A stretch of DNA of 31,294 nucleotides from a virus, in IMG/VR virus record IMGVR_UViG_3300009152_000133, positions 1 through 31,294 of that record. One strand, 5' to 3'. This document shows, piece after piece, positions 21,386 through 30,411 of the stretch. A program made the position numbers and the translations under genes. Positions within the stretch are counted from its first letter, which is position 1, and every line of letters starts with the position of its first letter. The notes below the pieces were generated by a model. That model did not search any database and was not told where the DNA came from. It saw only the letters and a list, made by a program, of their open reading frames with translations.

Positions 21386-22774
21386 ATGGATGTCTCTGAG
21401 CGTAAAAGATATGTAAAGGAGGTCTTTAAACAAGAACTGGCTAGGCGTGACTTCTGGCAGTTTTGTTTATACTATGACCACGACTTCTATTCGGCTCGTA
21501 CTTTCTTAAAGGACATAGCGATAGCATTCCAAAAGGTCGAGGAGGGTACAATCAAATCACTATCGGTGTCCATGCCTCCAAGAGCCGGAAAGAGTTACAT
21601 CACATCACTATTCTGCGCATGGACTCTGGGACGCAATCCGGCTGAATCCGTTATGCGTAACACATGTACGGCTACATTATATCTCAAGTTCGCATACGAT
21701 GTAAGAGCCGTTATCAAGTCAGATACCTACACCATGGTATTCCCAGATGTAAGGCTTTCTGATGACAAGAAGAATCTACAAGGATGGAACACAAACCACT
21801 CCAAGCAAGTAGGTTATTTTGGCGCTGGAGTAGGAGGAACTATCATCGGATTCGGAGCAACAAAGGTCGCTATAACAGATGACTTGTATCGAGGTATTGA
21901 GGATGCTCTTAGTGATACCACCAATGACCGTATTCAACAATGGAAGCAATCAACACACGATAGTAGATTTGAATCTGGGTGCGCTCGTATTGACATAGGT
22001 ACACGCTGGTCTGTAAAGGATGTGATAGGTACGGCGATGGGAGATGGCGTGTATGAGGAGTCCTTGATAGTATCTGCATTAGATAAAGATGATAGGTCGT
22101 TCTGCGAGTCTGTAATGACCACTGAGGAGTATCATGACAAGAGGCTTCGAACGGCTAAGGAAATCTGGGTAGCAGAATACATGCAACAACCGGTGGATGT
22201 GGCTGGTCGCTTATTCGGTGATATCCAATATACATCAACAGAGGAATTGAGCGCTATCATTGAGGCTAATAAGTCACAAGCAAATCCCTCTGGCGTTGAT
22301 GGGGTGGTAGGCTATATCGATGTCGCTGACCAAGGTAAAGACTATACGGCTCTGGCAGTATGCGCTATCGTCAAAGGCTCTATGTACATCGTTGACTATC
22401 TATTCACAAGGGATAATACCGATATCACTTTGCCACTTTGCGCTGGTCTTTTATCCAAGTGGAATGCCTCGTATTGTAGGGTAGAATCCAACTCCATGGG
22501 AGCAATGTTTAGCCGTAACCTACAACGACTTTTACCTACAACGAAACTTCTCCAAGTGCATAACACGACCAACAAAGACACACGAATAATTATGCAGTCA
22601 GCATGGATTCAAATGAGGTTTAATTTCGTACTGACTGGTGATGCACACCAACACCAATTTATCAGCAACACTCTGGGTTATAGCAAAGAGGGTAAGAACA
22701 AGAATGACGATGCACCCGATTGTTTAGCCGGTCTATCAATCTTTGTCCAATCAATGTTTAAACATTTAGTATGA
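21386..22774 (+). CDS. terL: Terminase large subunit
   Basis: A 462-residue protein. The ATPase domain has SMPPRAGKS as Walker A (62-70) and VAITDDLYRG as Walker B (161-170, Asp165/166). The nuclease domain begins at GYIDVADQGKDYTALAV (309-325) with Asp312 and has a late acidic cluster NDDAPD. It pumps DNA into the prohead and cuts it. The order small terminase, large terminase, portal, protease, capsid is the standard HK97-type packaging module. Confidence 0.9.
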   Translation: MDVSERKRYVKEVFKQELARRDFWQFCLYYDHDFYSARTFLKDIAIAFQKVEEGTIKSLSVSMPPRAGKSYITSLFCAWTLGRNPAESVMRNTCTATLYLKFAYDVRAVIKSDTYTMVFPDVRLSDDKKNLQGWNTNHSKQVGYFGAGVGGTIIGFGATKVAITDDLYRGIEDALSDTTNDRIQQWKQSTHDSRFESGCARIDIGTRWSVKDVIGTAMGDGVYEESLIVSALDKDDRSFCESVMTTEEYHDKRLRTAKEIWVAEYMQQPVDVAGRLFGDIQYTSTEELSAIIEANKSQANPSGVDGVVGYIDVADQGKDYTALAVCAIVKGSMYIVDYLFTRDNTDITLPLCAGLLSKWNASYCRVESNSMGAMFSRNLQRLLPTTKLLQVHNTTNKDTRIIMQSAWIQMRFNFVLTGDAHQHQFISNTLGYSKEGKNKNDDAPDCLAGLSIFVQSMFKHLV

Positions 22775-22793
22775 TATTGAAAGAATTTTATAG

Positions 22794-22801
22794 TAACTTT
22801 G
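22794..22801 (+). promoter_or_regulatory. Promoter -7 box candidate before the portal gene
   Basis: TAACTTTG fits the TAnnTTTG box. The only upstream TTG is at 22777-22779, 14 bases away, which is shorter than usual, so the match is partial. It lies 10 bases before the portal start at 22811, which would give a very short leader. Similar AACTTT words occur in the dispersed element and at 13341. Confidence 0.35.
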
Positions 22802-22810
22802 TAAAAATGA

Positions 22811-24019
22811 ATGCGTATGAATCTTAACTTTTGGGAGAACTTCTTTGGTGTAAACATTTCATCAGTAGACTCTGGTCGTTACATAGACCAAATGAAACGA
22901 TTATTCCCAGCGCAATCGCAAATCTGGGGTAAGAAGGATGCCGTATGGGTAGACACAACTGACATCTGGAAATTGTTTATTGAGATACCGGAACTAAGAG
23001 CCGTAATCAACAAGAGAGCCTCCATGATGGCTTCCAACAAACCATGCCTTTACAAGGATGACAAAGAGGTCGAATCGCACTGGCTTCTGGACCTTATCAA
23101 CAAGCCTAACGCAATACAATCATGGTCGGATGTGGTCTATACTATGTCAGTACAAGATGCTCTTTACTCAAATACATTCTGTTACGCTCCAGCGAGGTCG
23201 CTGAACATACGCAATTTATTCGTGCCTCTACCGGCTAACAAAATACGCATGAATCTTTCGGGTAAGAAGTTAAAGCAAATGGATGCAAATGACCTTATCG
23301 AATACTTCACTTTCAAGTACGATGATGAGACTAGAGAGCGTATTGAATGGAACGATATGGTGTATCTAACCACTGACGATGGAATGAATCTGGTTAAGCC
23401 AACAAGCCGTATCGAGACACTCAAATATCCACTATCAAACATCAAGGCTTCTTATCACAAACGCAATGTATTATTAGAGAATATCGGTGCTATTGGAATC
23501 CTTTCGGCGCAACAGAACGACATGGGGGGTGCTATCCCAATGACACCAGAAGAGAAGAATGATATTCGTAGGGATTGGTACAACAGACAAAAGGATGAAT
23601 TAATCATCACTGAGGCTAATGTTAATTGGCAACCTATGTCCTATCCTACAAAAGATTTATTACTCTTTGAGGAGTTAACTGAGGACAAACTGGCTATCAT
23701 CGATGCGTTCGGAATGAACTACAATTTATTCTCATCAACTAACGGCTCGACTTTCTCTAATGTAAAGGACTCTATACGAATGGTTTACACTGATACAATC
23801 ATACCGGAAACACAATCCATGTACGATAGTATTATCAAGCAGTTTGGACTCGATGCTGAGGGGTATAAGTTACACGCTGAATTCGACCATTTGCCGGTGC
23901 TTCAACATGACGAACAAATGTCTGCCAATGTGCTGAAATTAAAAACAGAAGCAATCGAGAAGATGACCAACTTAGGTCTTATAACAATCGATGAGGCTCG
24001 TGCAATTCTTGATATTTAA
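22811..24019 (+). CDS. Portal protein
   Basis: A 402-residue protein. Residues 50-110 (IWKLFIEIPELRAVINKRASMMAS; WLLDLINKPNAIQSWSDVVY) and the central wing and stem follow the pattern of HK97/SPP1-like portals. FGMNYNLFSSTNGSTFSN (about 305-322) is the typical segment before the crown helices. Twelve copies form the DNA entry ring at one capsid vertex. It stands between the large terminase and the prohead protease, as expected. The C-terminus (MTNLGLITIDEARAIL) is a conserved feature of this family. Confidence 0.85.
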   Translation: MRMNLNFWENFFGVNISSVDSGRYIDQMKRLFPAQSQIWGKKDAVWVDTTDIWKLFIEIPELRAVINKRASMMASNKPCLYKDDKEVESHWLLDLINKPNAIQSWSDVVYTMSVQDALYSNTFCYAPARSLNIRNLFVPLPANKIRMNLSGKKLKQMDANDLIEYFTFKYDDETRERIEWNDMVYLTTDDGMNLVKPTSRIETLKYPLSNIKASYHKRNVLLENIGAIGILSAQQNDMGGAIPMTPEEKNDIRRDWYNRQKDELIITEANVNWQPMSYPTKDLLLFEELTEDKLAIIDAFGMNYNLFSSTNGSTFSNVKDSIRMVYTDTIIPETQSMYDSIIKQFGLDAEGYKLHAEFDHLPVLQHDEQMSANVLKLKTEAIEKMTNLGLITIDEARAILDI

Positions 24020-24034
24020 TTAATAAATTACACT

Positions 24035-24784
24035 ATGAAAACAACTTCATATTCAACTAAATCTGGCTTCGAAATCAAGGACATGGATTCAGCTACACGC
24101 AAGGTAGCAGTCTATCTGGCGAAGTTCGATAACATGGACTCTGACGGTGATGTAATTCGCAAGGGTGCATTCGCTAAATCAATCATGGAGCATGGACCTC
24201 AATCAGCATCAAATCGTAAGATAGCATTCCTACGCCACCATGACTGGCAACAACCGATTGGCAAATTTCTGGAGTTATCTGAGGACAATAATGGTCTGTT
24301 AGCCGTTGCTGAGATGGGTAGAAGTTCGTTAGCAGAAGATGCGTGGAAGGACTATGAGGATGGAATCATTCGTGAACACTCTATTGGCTTCCAATACATC
24401 AAAGATAAAATGTCATTTGTAGAGGATGAAACTCTACCGATGAAAGGATATTACGAGATTCGTGAGGTAAAACTATACGAAGGCTCGGCAGTAACTTTTG
24501 GCGCAAATGAAATGACCAATGTAATTTCGGTTATGAAAAGTGAGGAGAGAGCAACTTTCTTGAACCAACTTAACCTTTCCTTTAACAACACACTCAAGTC
24601 ACTCTTAGAACGCAGAGAATCAAGCGAGGGAGCATTTGAGTATGAAATGAAATTAAAGTATATCAATTCACAACTTTTGCAACTCGCATCAGCAGAGTCG
24701 GAAATCCACTCTGTAAAGAACGAGCCGTTAACAATAGTGACTGAATTTGATTGGTTTAATGTGATAAATAAAATAAATGTTTAA
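24035..24784 (+). CDS. Prohead protease (HK97 S78 family)
   Basis: A 249-residue protein. FDNMDSDGDVIRKGAFAKSI (31-50), IAFLRHHDWQQPIGKF with His68/69, and DGIIREHSIGFQY with Ser116 are the defining motifs of the serine protease that trims the capsid and scaffold during prohead maturation. The C-terminal 70 residues are a charged helical tail, possibly acting as scaffold. It is located between portal and major capsid genes. Confidence 0.85.
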   Translation: MKTTSYSTKSGFEIKDMDSATRKVAVYLAKFDNMDSDGDVIRKGAFAKSIMEHGPQSASNRKIAFLRHHDWQQPIGKFLELSEDNNGLLAVAEMGRSSLAEDAWKDYEDGIIREHSIGFQYIKDKMSFVEDETLPMKGYYEIREVKLYEGSAVTFGANEMTNVISVMKSEERATFLNQLNLSFNNTLKSLLERRESSEGAFEYEMKLKYINSQLLQLASAESEIHSVKNEPLTIVTEFDWFNVINKINV

Positions 24785-24801
24785 CTTAAAATTTGTAAAA
24801 A

Positions 24802-26004
24802 ATGACAAATGAATTAACACCAGAACAAGTGATTGAGAAAATCAACGGGATGTTCGCAGAAAAAACGGCTGGGATGCCTACGCATGACGATGTCAATGCA
24901 TTAAAATCTGAAATCGAAAGTCTTAAAGGCTTCGAAAAGAAATCGGCAGATATGGAATTAGCTCTGGCTAAATTCGAAGGTCGATTAGAGGCAATGTCTG
25001 AGAAGGCAGTTAGTCCAAAAGCAGAATCATTTGGCTCTATCGGTGACCAAGTGGTTAAGGCGTATTCTAATCAAATTGAGTCTATCAAAGAAGGTAAGTC
25101 AATCAACTTAGAAACGAAAGATACTACAATCGTAGGTGATTACACTGGTAACATCGCTCTATCAACTTTAGAGGCTGGGGTTAACCGAATCGCACGACAA
25201 GTAGCAAAAGTTCGTAACGCAATGTCTATGGGTACAACTACCTCTAAATTCGTAACTTACATTCAACAAACTTTGCAGTCAACTGCTGGGTGGACTGGTG
25301 AAGGTGTCGTTAAAACTGAGGGCGATTTAAAGTACCAAGAGGTTTCTGTTGAAGTGAAAAAAGTGGCTGGTTTCATCAAAATCTCAAAAGAGATGTTGGA
25401 GGATTTAGCATTCGTTCGTAACGAGGTTAACACTGATTTGATGGAGACTATCGATAACCAAATCGAAAACAATCTATTGAATGGTAACGGCGTAGGCTCT
25501 AACTTGAATGGTATCATCAATCAAGCAACTGCATGGACGGCTGGTACTTTCTTGAACACCGTTACTTCTGCAAATCTTGCCGATGTAGTTCGTACTTCAA
25601 TTGCACAAATTGAAACGGCTAAATTCATGGCAACGCATGTAATTTTACACCCGAGAGATGTTGCTAAATTATCTTTAAGCAAGACAACGACTGGTGAGTA
25701 TACTTATGGCGCTTTCGTTGTGAATCCAGTTACTGGTGACCCGATTATTGCTGGTCTACCAATCATCTCAACTACATGGATGACTGAGGGAACTTTCTTA
25801 GTTGCTGATATGACTAAGGCTCAAGTAAGAATGAGAGAAGGTATGAATATTCAAGTAGGTTACGAAGGTGATGACTTCAAGCGTAACATGGTGACAATTC
25901 TTTGTGAGGCTCGTTTGGTTTCGTTTATTAAAGCGAACGATACTGGTGCATTCGTAAAAGGAACTATCGCTACTGCTATCGCTGGTCTTGACCCATTAAT
26001 CTAA
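24802..26004 (+). CDS. Major capsid protein (HK97 fold)
   Basis: A 400-residue protein. Residues 1-85 are a helical, acidic scaffold-like delta domain (VIEKINGMFAEKTAGM; LKSEIESLKGFEKK). The mature part carries HK97-type signatures: RNAMSMGTTTSKFVTYI, AGFIKISKEMLEDL, ATHVILHPRDVAKLSL, DPIIAGLPIISTTWM and the final RLVSFIKANDTGAFVKGT. The preceding protease should remove the delta domain. An A-rich leader (AAATTTGTAAAAA) lies before the start. Confidence 0.9.
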   Translation: MTNELTPEQVIEKINGMFAEKTAGMPTHDDVNALKSEIESLKGFEKKSADMELALAKFEGRLEAMSEKAVSPKAESFGSIGDQVVKAYSNQIESIKEGKSINLETKDTTIVGDYTGNIALSTLEAGVNRIARQVAKVRNAMSMGTTTSKFVTYIQQTLQSTAGWTGEGVVKTEGDLKYQEVSVEVKKVAGFIKISKEMLEDLAFVRNEVNTDLMETIDNQIENNLLNGNGVGSNLNGIINQATAWTAGTFLNTVTSANLADVVRTSIAQIETAKFMATHVILHPRDVAKLSLSKTTTGEYTYGAFVVNPVTGDPIIAGLPIISTTWMTEGTFLVADMTKAQVRMREGMNIQVGYEGDDFKRNMVTILCEARLVSFIKANDTGAFVKGTIATAIAGLDPLI

Positions 26005-26036
26005 TCTTTTTATTAACGGAATAATCTAAAAAAATC

Positions 26037-26348
26037 ATGGAAAAAAAACCGAGAATACCAAGAAAAAGAAAGGCGCTTGATGTTAAAATCGACACAAAAC
26101 ATGTTGATGTAGATATCCATCGTGATGCTTCTGGCGTAGTTGATGTAATCATTGATACTCCGATTGTAGATGCTCATTTTCACAAAGATGCTCAAGGTAA
26201 AAAGACCTTTGAAATCATCGATGCGCATGAGTATTCTTTCGAGTCAAATGGTACTTCACCTCACTTGCCTAAGGGGTCAATATGGAAAATTACTGGCGAG
26301 ATGTTGAAGAATTTTTTAGCAAAAGGATTAGGTAAACACATTAAATAA
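26037..26348 (+). CDS. Small protein after the capsid gene
   Basis: A 103-residue protein with a very basic start (MEKKPRIPRKRKALD), then a repeating His/Asp beta-like segment (VDVDIHRDASGVVDVIID; VDAHFHKDAQG) and a helical end. Position after the capsid gene suggests a decoration, scaffold or head-completion protein, but no family was recognised. The two VD..xH.DA.G units look like a short internal duplication. Confidence 0.6.
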   Translation: MEKKPRIPRKRKALDVKIDTKHVDVDIHRDASGVVDVIIDTPIVDAHFHKDAQGKKTFEIIDAHEYSFESNGTSPHLPKGSIWKITGEMLKNFLAKGLGKHIK

Positions 26349-26354
26349 ATAACT

Positions 26355-27590
26355 ATGTTTCTAACACCAACAGACTTTACTGGGAAGTACGAATTGCATA
26401 CTGGGATGTATGATACGGCTAAGTTGCAATCGTATATTGATAAGTATGAAGTGAGATATTTAAGGGAGTTATTAGGGGTAACCTTATACAACGAATTTAT
26501 ATCTGATTTAACGATTCAATATGTTCCAAAGTCACCCAACTTTCTGCAGTTATACAATCCCTTTGCTGAGGATGTTAACATGTATCAAATGCTGGAGTCT
26601 GATGGTATGTTAGAGATGTTAAAAGGGTTTATCTATTTCGAGTACTCGAAGGACCTTATGATGCAACAGACTACCTATGGTGGCGTTCAACAAACGGCAG
26701 AAAATAGCAAGGTATTAAACACTCTACAATCACTTATCTACAATAGATATAATGAGGCAGTTAGGACATACAGAGCGATACAAGATTACATCTTGTTGAA
26801 TACTACTATGCCTACAAACCAAGTGGTAGAAATAAGTCAGTGGAGTGCTGGTACTGGTTATTTTGCTGACGATATAAACGCCATTACAATGTCTAAATCA
26901 GCAAAGGTAATTTCACTTACCTCTGGTGGTACTGGTTACACGACCGGACTCAAGGCTACCACCGGTGGCTCTGGCTCTGGTCTTAGTGTGAACATTACTG
27001 CTATTGGAGGTATCATAACATTTGCCTCCATCGAGGTGGCTGGAATAGGCTATTCGATAGGCGATGTTGTGGCGATTGCTGGGGGCGTAGGTGGTACTAT
27101 TACCATTACCGATATCTATCCATATTCCATAGGCGCTGGGTGTGAAGTAAGTTTTACTGCACACTCTATTGGAGGGGTAGCAAACAAGTCGATTGTATCT
27201 GGAGGTACTCTTTATGTAACTTCACCTACACAACTTAATACTACCGGTGGCTCTGGCTCTGGGTGTAAGGTTACCATAGTGGCTACGGCTGGTATCGTTA
27301 CGGCAATTACGATTGCAGTACAAGGCACTGGCTACACAGTTGGAGATACACTTACTATCATTGCCGGTGTCGGCTCTGGTGCAACATTCTTAGTAACGCA
27401 AATCTATAATGGAGAAATCAATGTAATTAACATTACTGAGGGTGGTATCAATTATGAGTTAGGCGACTTTCTGGGTGTGCCAAGAACAAGTGGACTTAAT
27501 GGAAATGCGAGGTATGAGGTAACTTATATTGGTAAAGGGCATTATGGGGACTTCAAAGGTCAAATTAAACGAACGGCATACTGGATATGA
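26355..27590 (+). CDS. Head-tail adaptor with Gly-rich repeat extension
   Basis: A 411-residue protein. Residues 1-155 are helical and fit the DUF6712-like head-tail adaptors of Bacteroidetes phages (FTGKYELHTGMYDTAKLQ; YLRELLGVTLYNEFI; MLKGFIYFEYSKDL; YNRYNEAVRTYRAIQDYI). Residues about 185-385 are Gly-rich beta repeats: a TTGGSGSG segment at 202-209 and again at 297-303, and IGYSIGDVVAIAGGVGG (231-247) against TGYTVGDTLTIIAGVGSG (325-342). The family is usually near 150-200 residues, so the repeats are an added surface domain, perhaps decoration or adhesion. It overlaps the next gene by four bases. Confidence 0.65.
   Translation: MFLTPTDFTGKYELHTGMYDTAKLQSYIDKYEVRYLRELLGVTLYNEFISDLTIQYVPKSPNFLQLYNPFAEDVNMYQMLESDGMLEMLKGFIYFEYSKDLMMQQTTYGGVQQTAENSKVLNTLQSLIYNRYNEAVRTYRAIQDYILLNTTMPTNQVVEISQWSAGTGYFADDINAITMSKSAKVISLTSGGTGYTTGLKATTGGSGSGLSVNITAIGGIITFASIEVAGIGYSIGDVVAIAGGVGGTITITDIYPYSIGAGCEVSFTAHSIGGVANKSIVSGGTLYVTSPTQLNTTGGSGSGCKVTIVATAGIVTAITIAVQGTGYTVGDTLTIIAGVGSGATFLVTQIYNGEINVINITEGGINYELGDFLGVPRTSGLNGNARYEVTYIGKGHYGDFKGQIKRTAYWI
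26961..27262 (+). repeat. Internal direct repeat in the adaptor gene
   Basis: ACCGGTGGCTCTGGCTCTGG occurs at 26961-26980 and 27243-27262. The offset is 282 bases, that is 94 codons, so the repeat is in frame and marks a duplicated Gly/Ser-rich beta unit in the protein. Confidence 0.7.
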
Positions 27591-28270
27591 AAGATATAGC
27601 AAGAGTAGTAGAGGAGTTAGTAAACGCCATCGATAACACCATTTTAGGTGACTTTGATGCGCTTTCTGGTCATATCAATACTTGCCATACAAAATGGACT
27701 AGAGTGGGTAAGGTGGTAGAGAATAGCGCCGGTGATGAATATCGTGTAACCTCTGTGGTAAACGATGAATACATTACGGCAGTTCCGATACTACCTAGTT
27801 CACCTCCCCTCGATGGAGTTATTACAATTCCAAGTCCTTTCTGGATATCCGGTACGCACATAGCAACGAACAATGAGTGGACTAAGGCTAGTAAAAATCT
27901 GTTGAACAAGACTCCATTGGCATGGCTTCTGGAGACTCTTAGGATGCAGAAATATGGTCTGGCAGACACGAGGGATTTCGAATCGGAAATACGCTTATTT
28001 TTTCTTGATGAAACTGATGTAGTAAATTACTATACGGCAGACCATAGAGAGCAAGTAGTAGAGCCTATGGAGGAACTCGCAAAAGCATTCATTGATGCAG
28101 TGGCTTCTAATCGTAATTTTAAGACCTTAGAGGAGTACGAAATGCTAACTTTTTCACGATTTGGGGTGGAAAGAAGTGATGGAATGTTCCAAAACATATT
28201 AGACGCAAATCTATCCGGTGTAGAGTTAAGGGTAACTTTAACAAAATACAAAGATAATTGTAAATGTTAG
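27587..28270 (+). CDS. Head closure / neck protein
   Basis: A 227-residue protein. A helical start (IARVVEELVNAIDNTILG), a beta-rich middle (WTRVGKVVENSAGDEYRVTSVV) and a helical end with DETDVVNYYTADHREQVVEPMEELAKAF. It follows the adaptor through an ATGA overlap and precedes the tail tube gene, where head-closure or neck proteins lie. The C-terminus KYKDNCKC holds two Cys. The call is from position and general pattern. Confidence 0.55.
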   Translation: MKDIARVVEELVNAIDNTILGDFDALSGHINTCHTKWTRVGKVVENSAGDEYRVTSVVNDEYITAVPILPSSPPLDGVITIPSPFWISGTHIATNNEWTKASKNLLNKTPLAWLLETLRMQKYGLADTRDFESEIRLFFLDETDVVNYYTADHREQVVEPMEELAKAFIDAVASNRNFKTLEEYEMLTFSRFGVERSDGMFQNILDANLSGVELRVTLTKYKDNCKC

Positions 28271-28322
28271 TCACCAAAGTGGTGCAAAAAAAAGTTTAAA
28301 TAATTGCTAAAAAATAGAAAAT

Positions 28323-29231
28323 ATGGCATTAGGATGTAACTGCGACACTGGTCTATCCAATACTGGACAACCATCTTGCGTAACGCTACAAAGCGTAACA
28401 AGTAAAATTATTCAAGTACCTTTAATCGCTAACGATGGTACTGTAAACAGAATCAGTTTAACAACTGCAATCACCCCAACGACTTTCAGTTTGTTGGTTA
28501 ATCAAACAGATGCTTCTAAGAGATGGTATCCGTTACCAAATGTGGAGAATGTTGAATTAGCAAAGGCTGACACACAATTCGAAGAGGCTAACTCTGGTCG
28601 TAAGGCTTTCTTACGCCAAGGTATACGCTCATTCGCTGGTGAGTTATGGGCGACTTCTGGGACTCCACAATTTTTAGGTAAATTGCAGTCTGACAGATGT
28701 GTAAAATTTGGTATCTACATCGTTGATGTGAATGGTAACTTAGTAGGCTCTAAACAAGGAGATTACTTATATCCAATCACTGTTGACAACAATTCATGGG
28801 ACCCAAAATTCATGTTTGCAACAGACACAACAATCAACAAAATCATGTTAGGTTTCGACTTCGACAGATTATTTGATGAGTCTACAATGTGGATGATTAC
28901 TGCAACAGAAGGACAAGTTGATTTCAATTCATTAACTGGTTTATTGGATGTGAATTTCTCAACTCCAACTCAAGTATCTGGTGTATCAATTAACTTCAAT
29001 GCTTTCCTTTCTTATGGAACTGCAATCAATCCTTTGAAGTATCAAGGAGCGATTACAACGGAGTGGGTTATGACCAATTTAACAACTGGCTTAGTAGTAG
29101 TAGGTACAACAACCGAAACTGCAGTAGCCGGAAATTACACTGGTTTATTCACAATGGTAGTTGGTAACAAATATCGTTTGAGAGTGACTAAGGCTGGTTT
29201 CGTTGGTGACTTATTGTTCACTGCAATCTAA
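28323..29231 (+). CDS. Major tail tube protein
   Basis: A 302-residue protein, beta-rich, beginning MALGCNCDTGLSNTGQPSC. The first two thirds have the tube-protein pattern (GIRSFAGELWATSGTPQFLGKL; CVKFGIYIVDVNGNLVG; TTINKIMLGFDFDRL). The last 90 residues look like an Ig-like or carboxypeptidase-regulatory-like domain (YQGAITTEWVMTNLTTG; YRLRVTKAGFVGDLLF), common as a surface decoration on tail tubes. It lies between neck and tape measure genes, is followed by a terminator, and has codon use like the capsid gene, suggesting high expression. Confidence 0.7.
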   Translation: MALGCNCDTGLSNTGQPSCVTLQSVTSKIIQVPLIANDGTVNRISLTTAITPTTFSLLVNQTDASKRWYPLPNVENVELAKADTQFEEANSGRKAFLRQGIRSFAGELWATSGTPQFLGKLQSDRCVKFGIYIVDVNGNLVGSKQGDYLYPITVDNNSWDPKFMFATDTTINKIMLGFDFDRLFDESTMWMITATEGQVDFNSLTGLLDVNFSTPTQVSGVSINFNAFLSYGTAINPLKYQGAITTEWVMTNLTTGLVVVGTTTETAVAGNYTGLFTMVVGNKYRLRVTKAGFVGDLLFTAI

Positions 29232-29235
29232 TCTT

Positions 29236-29256
29236 GATTGACACAAAAAGTCAATC
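29236..29256 (+). terminator. Hairpin after the tail tube gene
   Basis: Perfect 7-bp stem GATTGAC (29236-29242) with GTCAATC (29250-29256), loop ACAAAAA. No T-run follows. It may protect the 3' end of the tail tube mRNA after termination further downstream. Confidence 0.4.
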
Positions 29257-29325
29257 TAAATTAAGTGGCAAACTCGCACATTGAAGGGTGCAAGGTCAAC
29301 CAAAAATCGATTGATTTAATGTAAG

Positions 29326-29353
29326 AAAGGGGGTAGAAATATCCCCTTTTTTT
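29326..29353 (+). terminator. Factor-independent terminator
   Basis: AAAGGGG (29326-29332) pairs with CCCCTTT (29343-29349) around a 10-base loop, followed by T to 29353. It ends the head and tail-tube transcript; copy C of the dispersed element starts the next unit 50 bases later. Confidence 0.85.
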
Positions 29354-29402
29354 AGTTAAAAAGGTAATTTGTTAAAATGCTCTGAGAGGTAAAATAAAGC
29401 AC

Positions 29403-29497
29403 TTTAAGCAACTTTACACCATGTGGTAGTAAATGTGTTATAGAAAGAGCGAAGTCAGAAAACTCTATCGATATGAGGGGTAGAGAGCGTCAAAAAA
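29403..29497 (+). repeat. Dispersed structured element, copy C
   Basis: TTTAAGCAACTTT (29403-29415), 21 bases, GTTATAGA (29437-29444), six bases, GAAGT (29451-29455), AGAAA (29457-29461), then GAGGGGTAGAGAGCGTC and a run of A. CTCTA (29463-29467) can pair with TAGAG (29481-29485). It ends 12 bases before the ATG at 29510 and follows a terminator, so it must be in the leader or promoter of the tail-assembly operon. Confidence 0.75.
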
Positions 29498-29509
29498 AGG
29501 AAAATAAGT

Positions 29510-29983
29510 ATGGCAGATTTAATGGAAACTGCACTAGGAATGGTGCTAAATAGGTACAGAAATTTGAAGGAAGAATACCTCTGGCGCAAAGTTTTTAACG
29601 ATGCAAAATTCAGAGAATGGACTCTTGATTTGATACGGCAAGACCAACTTTTCAAGCAAGGAATTGACGGAGATGGAGATATAATTGGCACATATTCTGA
29701 GTACACAGAAATGATGAATCCAGAGAAAGTGGCTGGTACTCCATTCACACTTTTTGACACCGGCGACTTTTATAAATCATTCGTTTTGTATATTTACAAA
29801 AATTACATAGAGGTCGATGCTAACCCAATTAAGATAAATGACAAAGGAGAAAAAGAAAACCTATTTTGGAAATATGGTGAAAACATTATCGCACTTACTG
29901 ATGAAAGTCTGGCGAAATTACGGGAAGAATTCCTCGTTAGATTTAAAAAAGAACTCAAAGAATTACTATACCTCAATCAATGA
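29510..29983 (+). CDS. Tail-assembly region protein, unknown
   Basis: A 157-residue protein. Helical N-terminus (METALGMVLNRYRNLKEEYLW), a beta segment TPFTLFDTGDFYKSFVLYIYKNYIEVDANP in the middle, and a basic helical end. The middle resembles phage tail-completion or minor virion proteins of Bacteroidetes phages. It is the first gene after copy C of the dispersed element and two genes before the tape measure. A tail-assembly or tail-terminator role is inferred from position. Confidence 0.55.
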   Translation: MADLMETALGMVLNRYRNLKEEYLWRKVFNDAKFREWTLDLIRQDQLFKQGIDGDGDIIGTYSEYTEMMNPEKVAGTPFTLFDTGDFYKSFVLYIYKNYIEVDANPIKINDKGEKENLFWKYGENIIALTDESLAKLREEFLVRFKKELKELLYLNQ

Positions 29984-29984
29984 C

Positions 29985-30407
29985 ATGCCTCTGGCTAATT
30001 GGATGCAGTGTACTGGGGGTGATTTGTCTGGGTGTCGTGTAAACGGCTTAGGGAACGCTCTAATGGATGAACTGATGTGGGAGGTTATATACGATAGTTA
30101 CATCAAAGAAATGGGATTAGACAAGATGTATGGTAAACTTCTGGAATTAATGAAGAAAAAAGCACAAATAGAATGTGACTATGTGGCTACAAATGACAGA
30201 TTTAAACTAACTTTGCTAGAAATCGAAGAGCGAAAACTCAAAGAAATGATTGATGTCAGTGATGGCAAGGCTTCTGGAGGTATTGACAAATCTCTGGTCT
30301 ATATTAGTAAGTGGGTTGGTAGTTGGTTAAATCCAAAACACATGACGGCAAAGGAGTACTTTGTGCTTCTACAAGAAATGGAAAAAATGAACAAGAATAA
30401 TACTTAA
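29985..30407 (+). CDS. Probable tail assembly chaperone
   Basis: 140 residues from ATG 29985 (MPLANWMQCTGGDLSGC), one base after the previous stop; an in-frame ATG at 29838 lies inside that gene. It is mostly helical (KMYGKLLELMKKKAQIECDY; LTLLEIEERKLKEMI; TAKEYFVLLQEMEKM). Its place directly before the tape measure is typical of tail assembly chaperones, which bind the tape measure during tube assembly. I see no clear slippery heptamer for the frameshift used by many such genes. Confidence 0.5.
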   Translation: MPLANWMQCTGGDLSGCRVNGLGNALMDELMWEVIYDSYIKEMGLDKMYGKLLELMKKKAQIECDYVATNDRFKLTLLEIEERKLKEMIDVSDGKASGGIDKSLVYISKWVGSWLNPKHMTAKEYFVLLQEMEKMNKNNT

Positions 30408-30411
30408 GGCT

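Noticed and set aside
28272-28284. Hairpin CACCA-AAG-TGGTG after the neck gene as a terminator
   Set aside because: Only five pairs and no T-run; too weak to call.
29838-29984. Longer start for the tail chaperone gene
   Set aside because: It overlaps the preceding gene by about 145 bases; 29985 starts one base after its stop.
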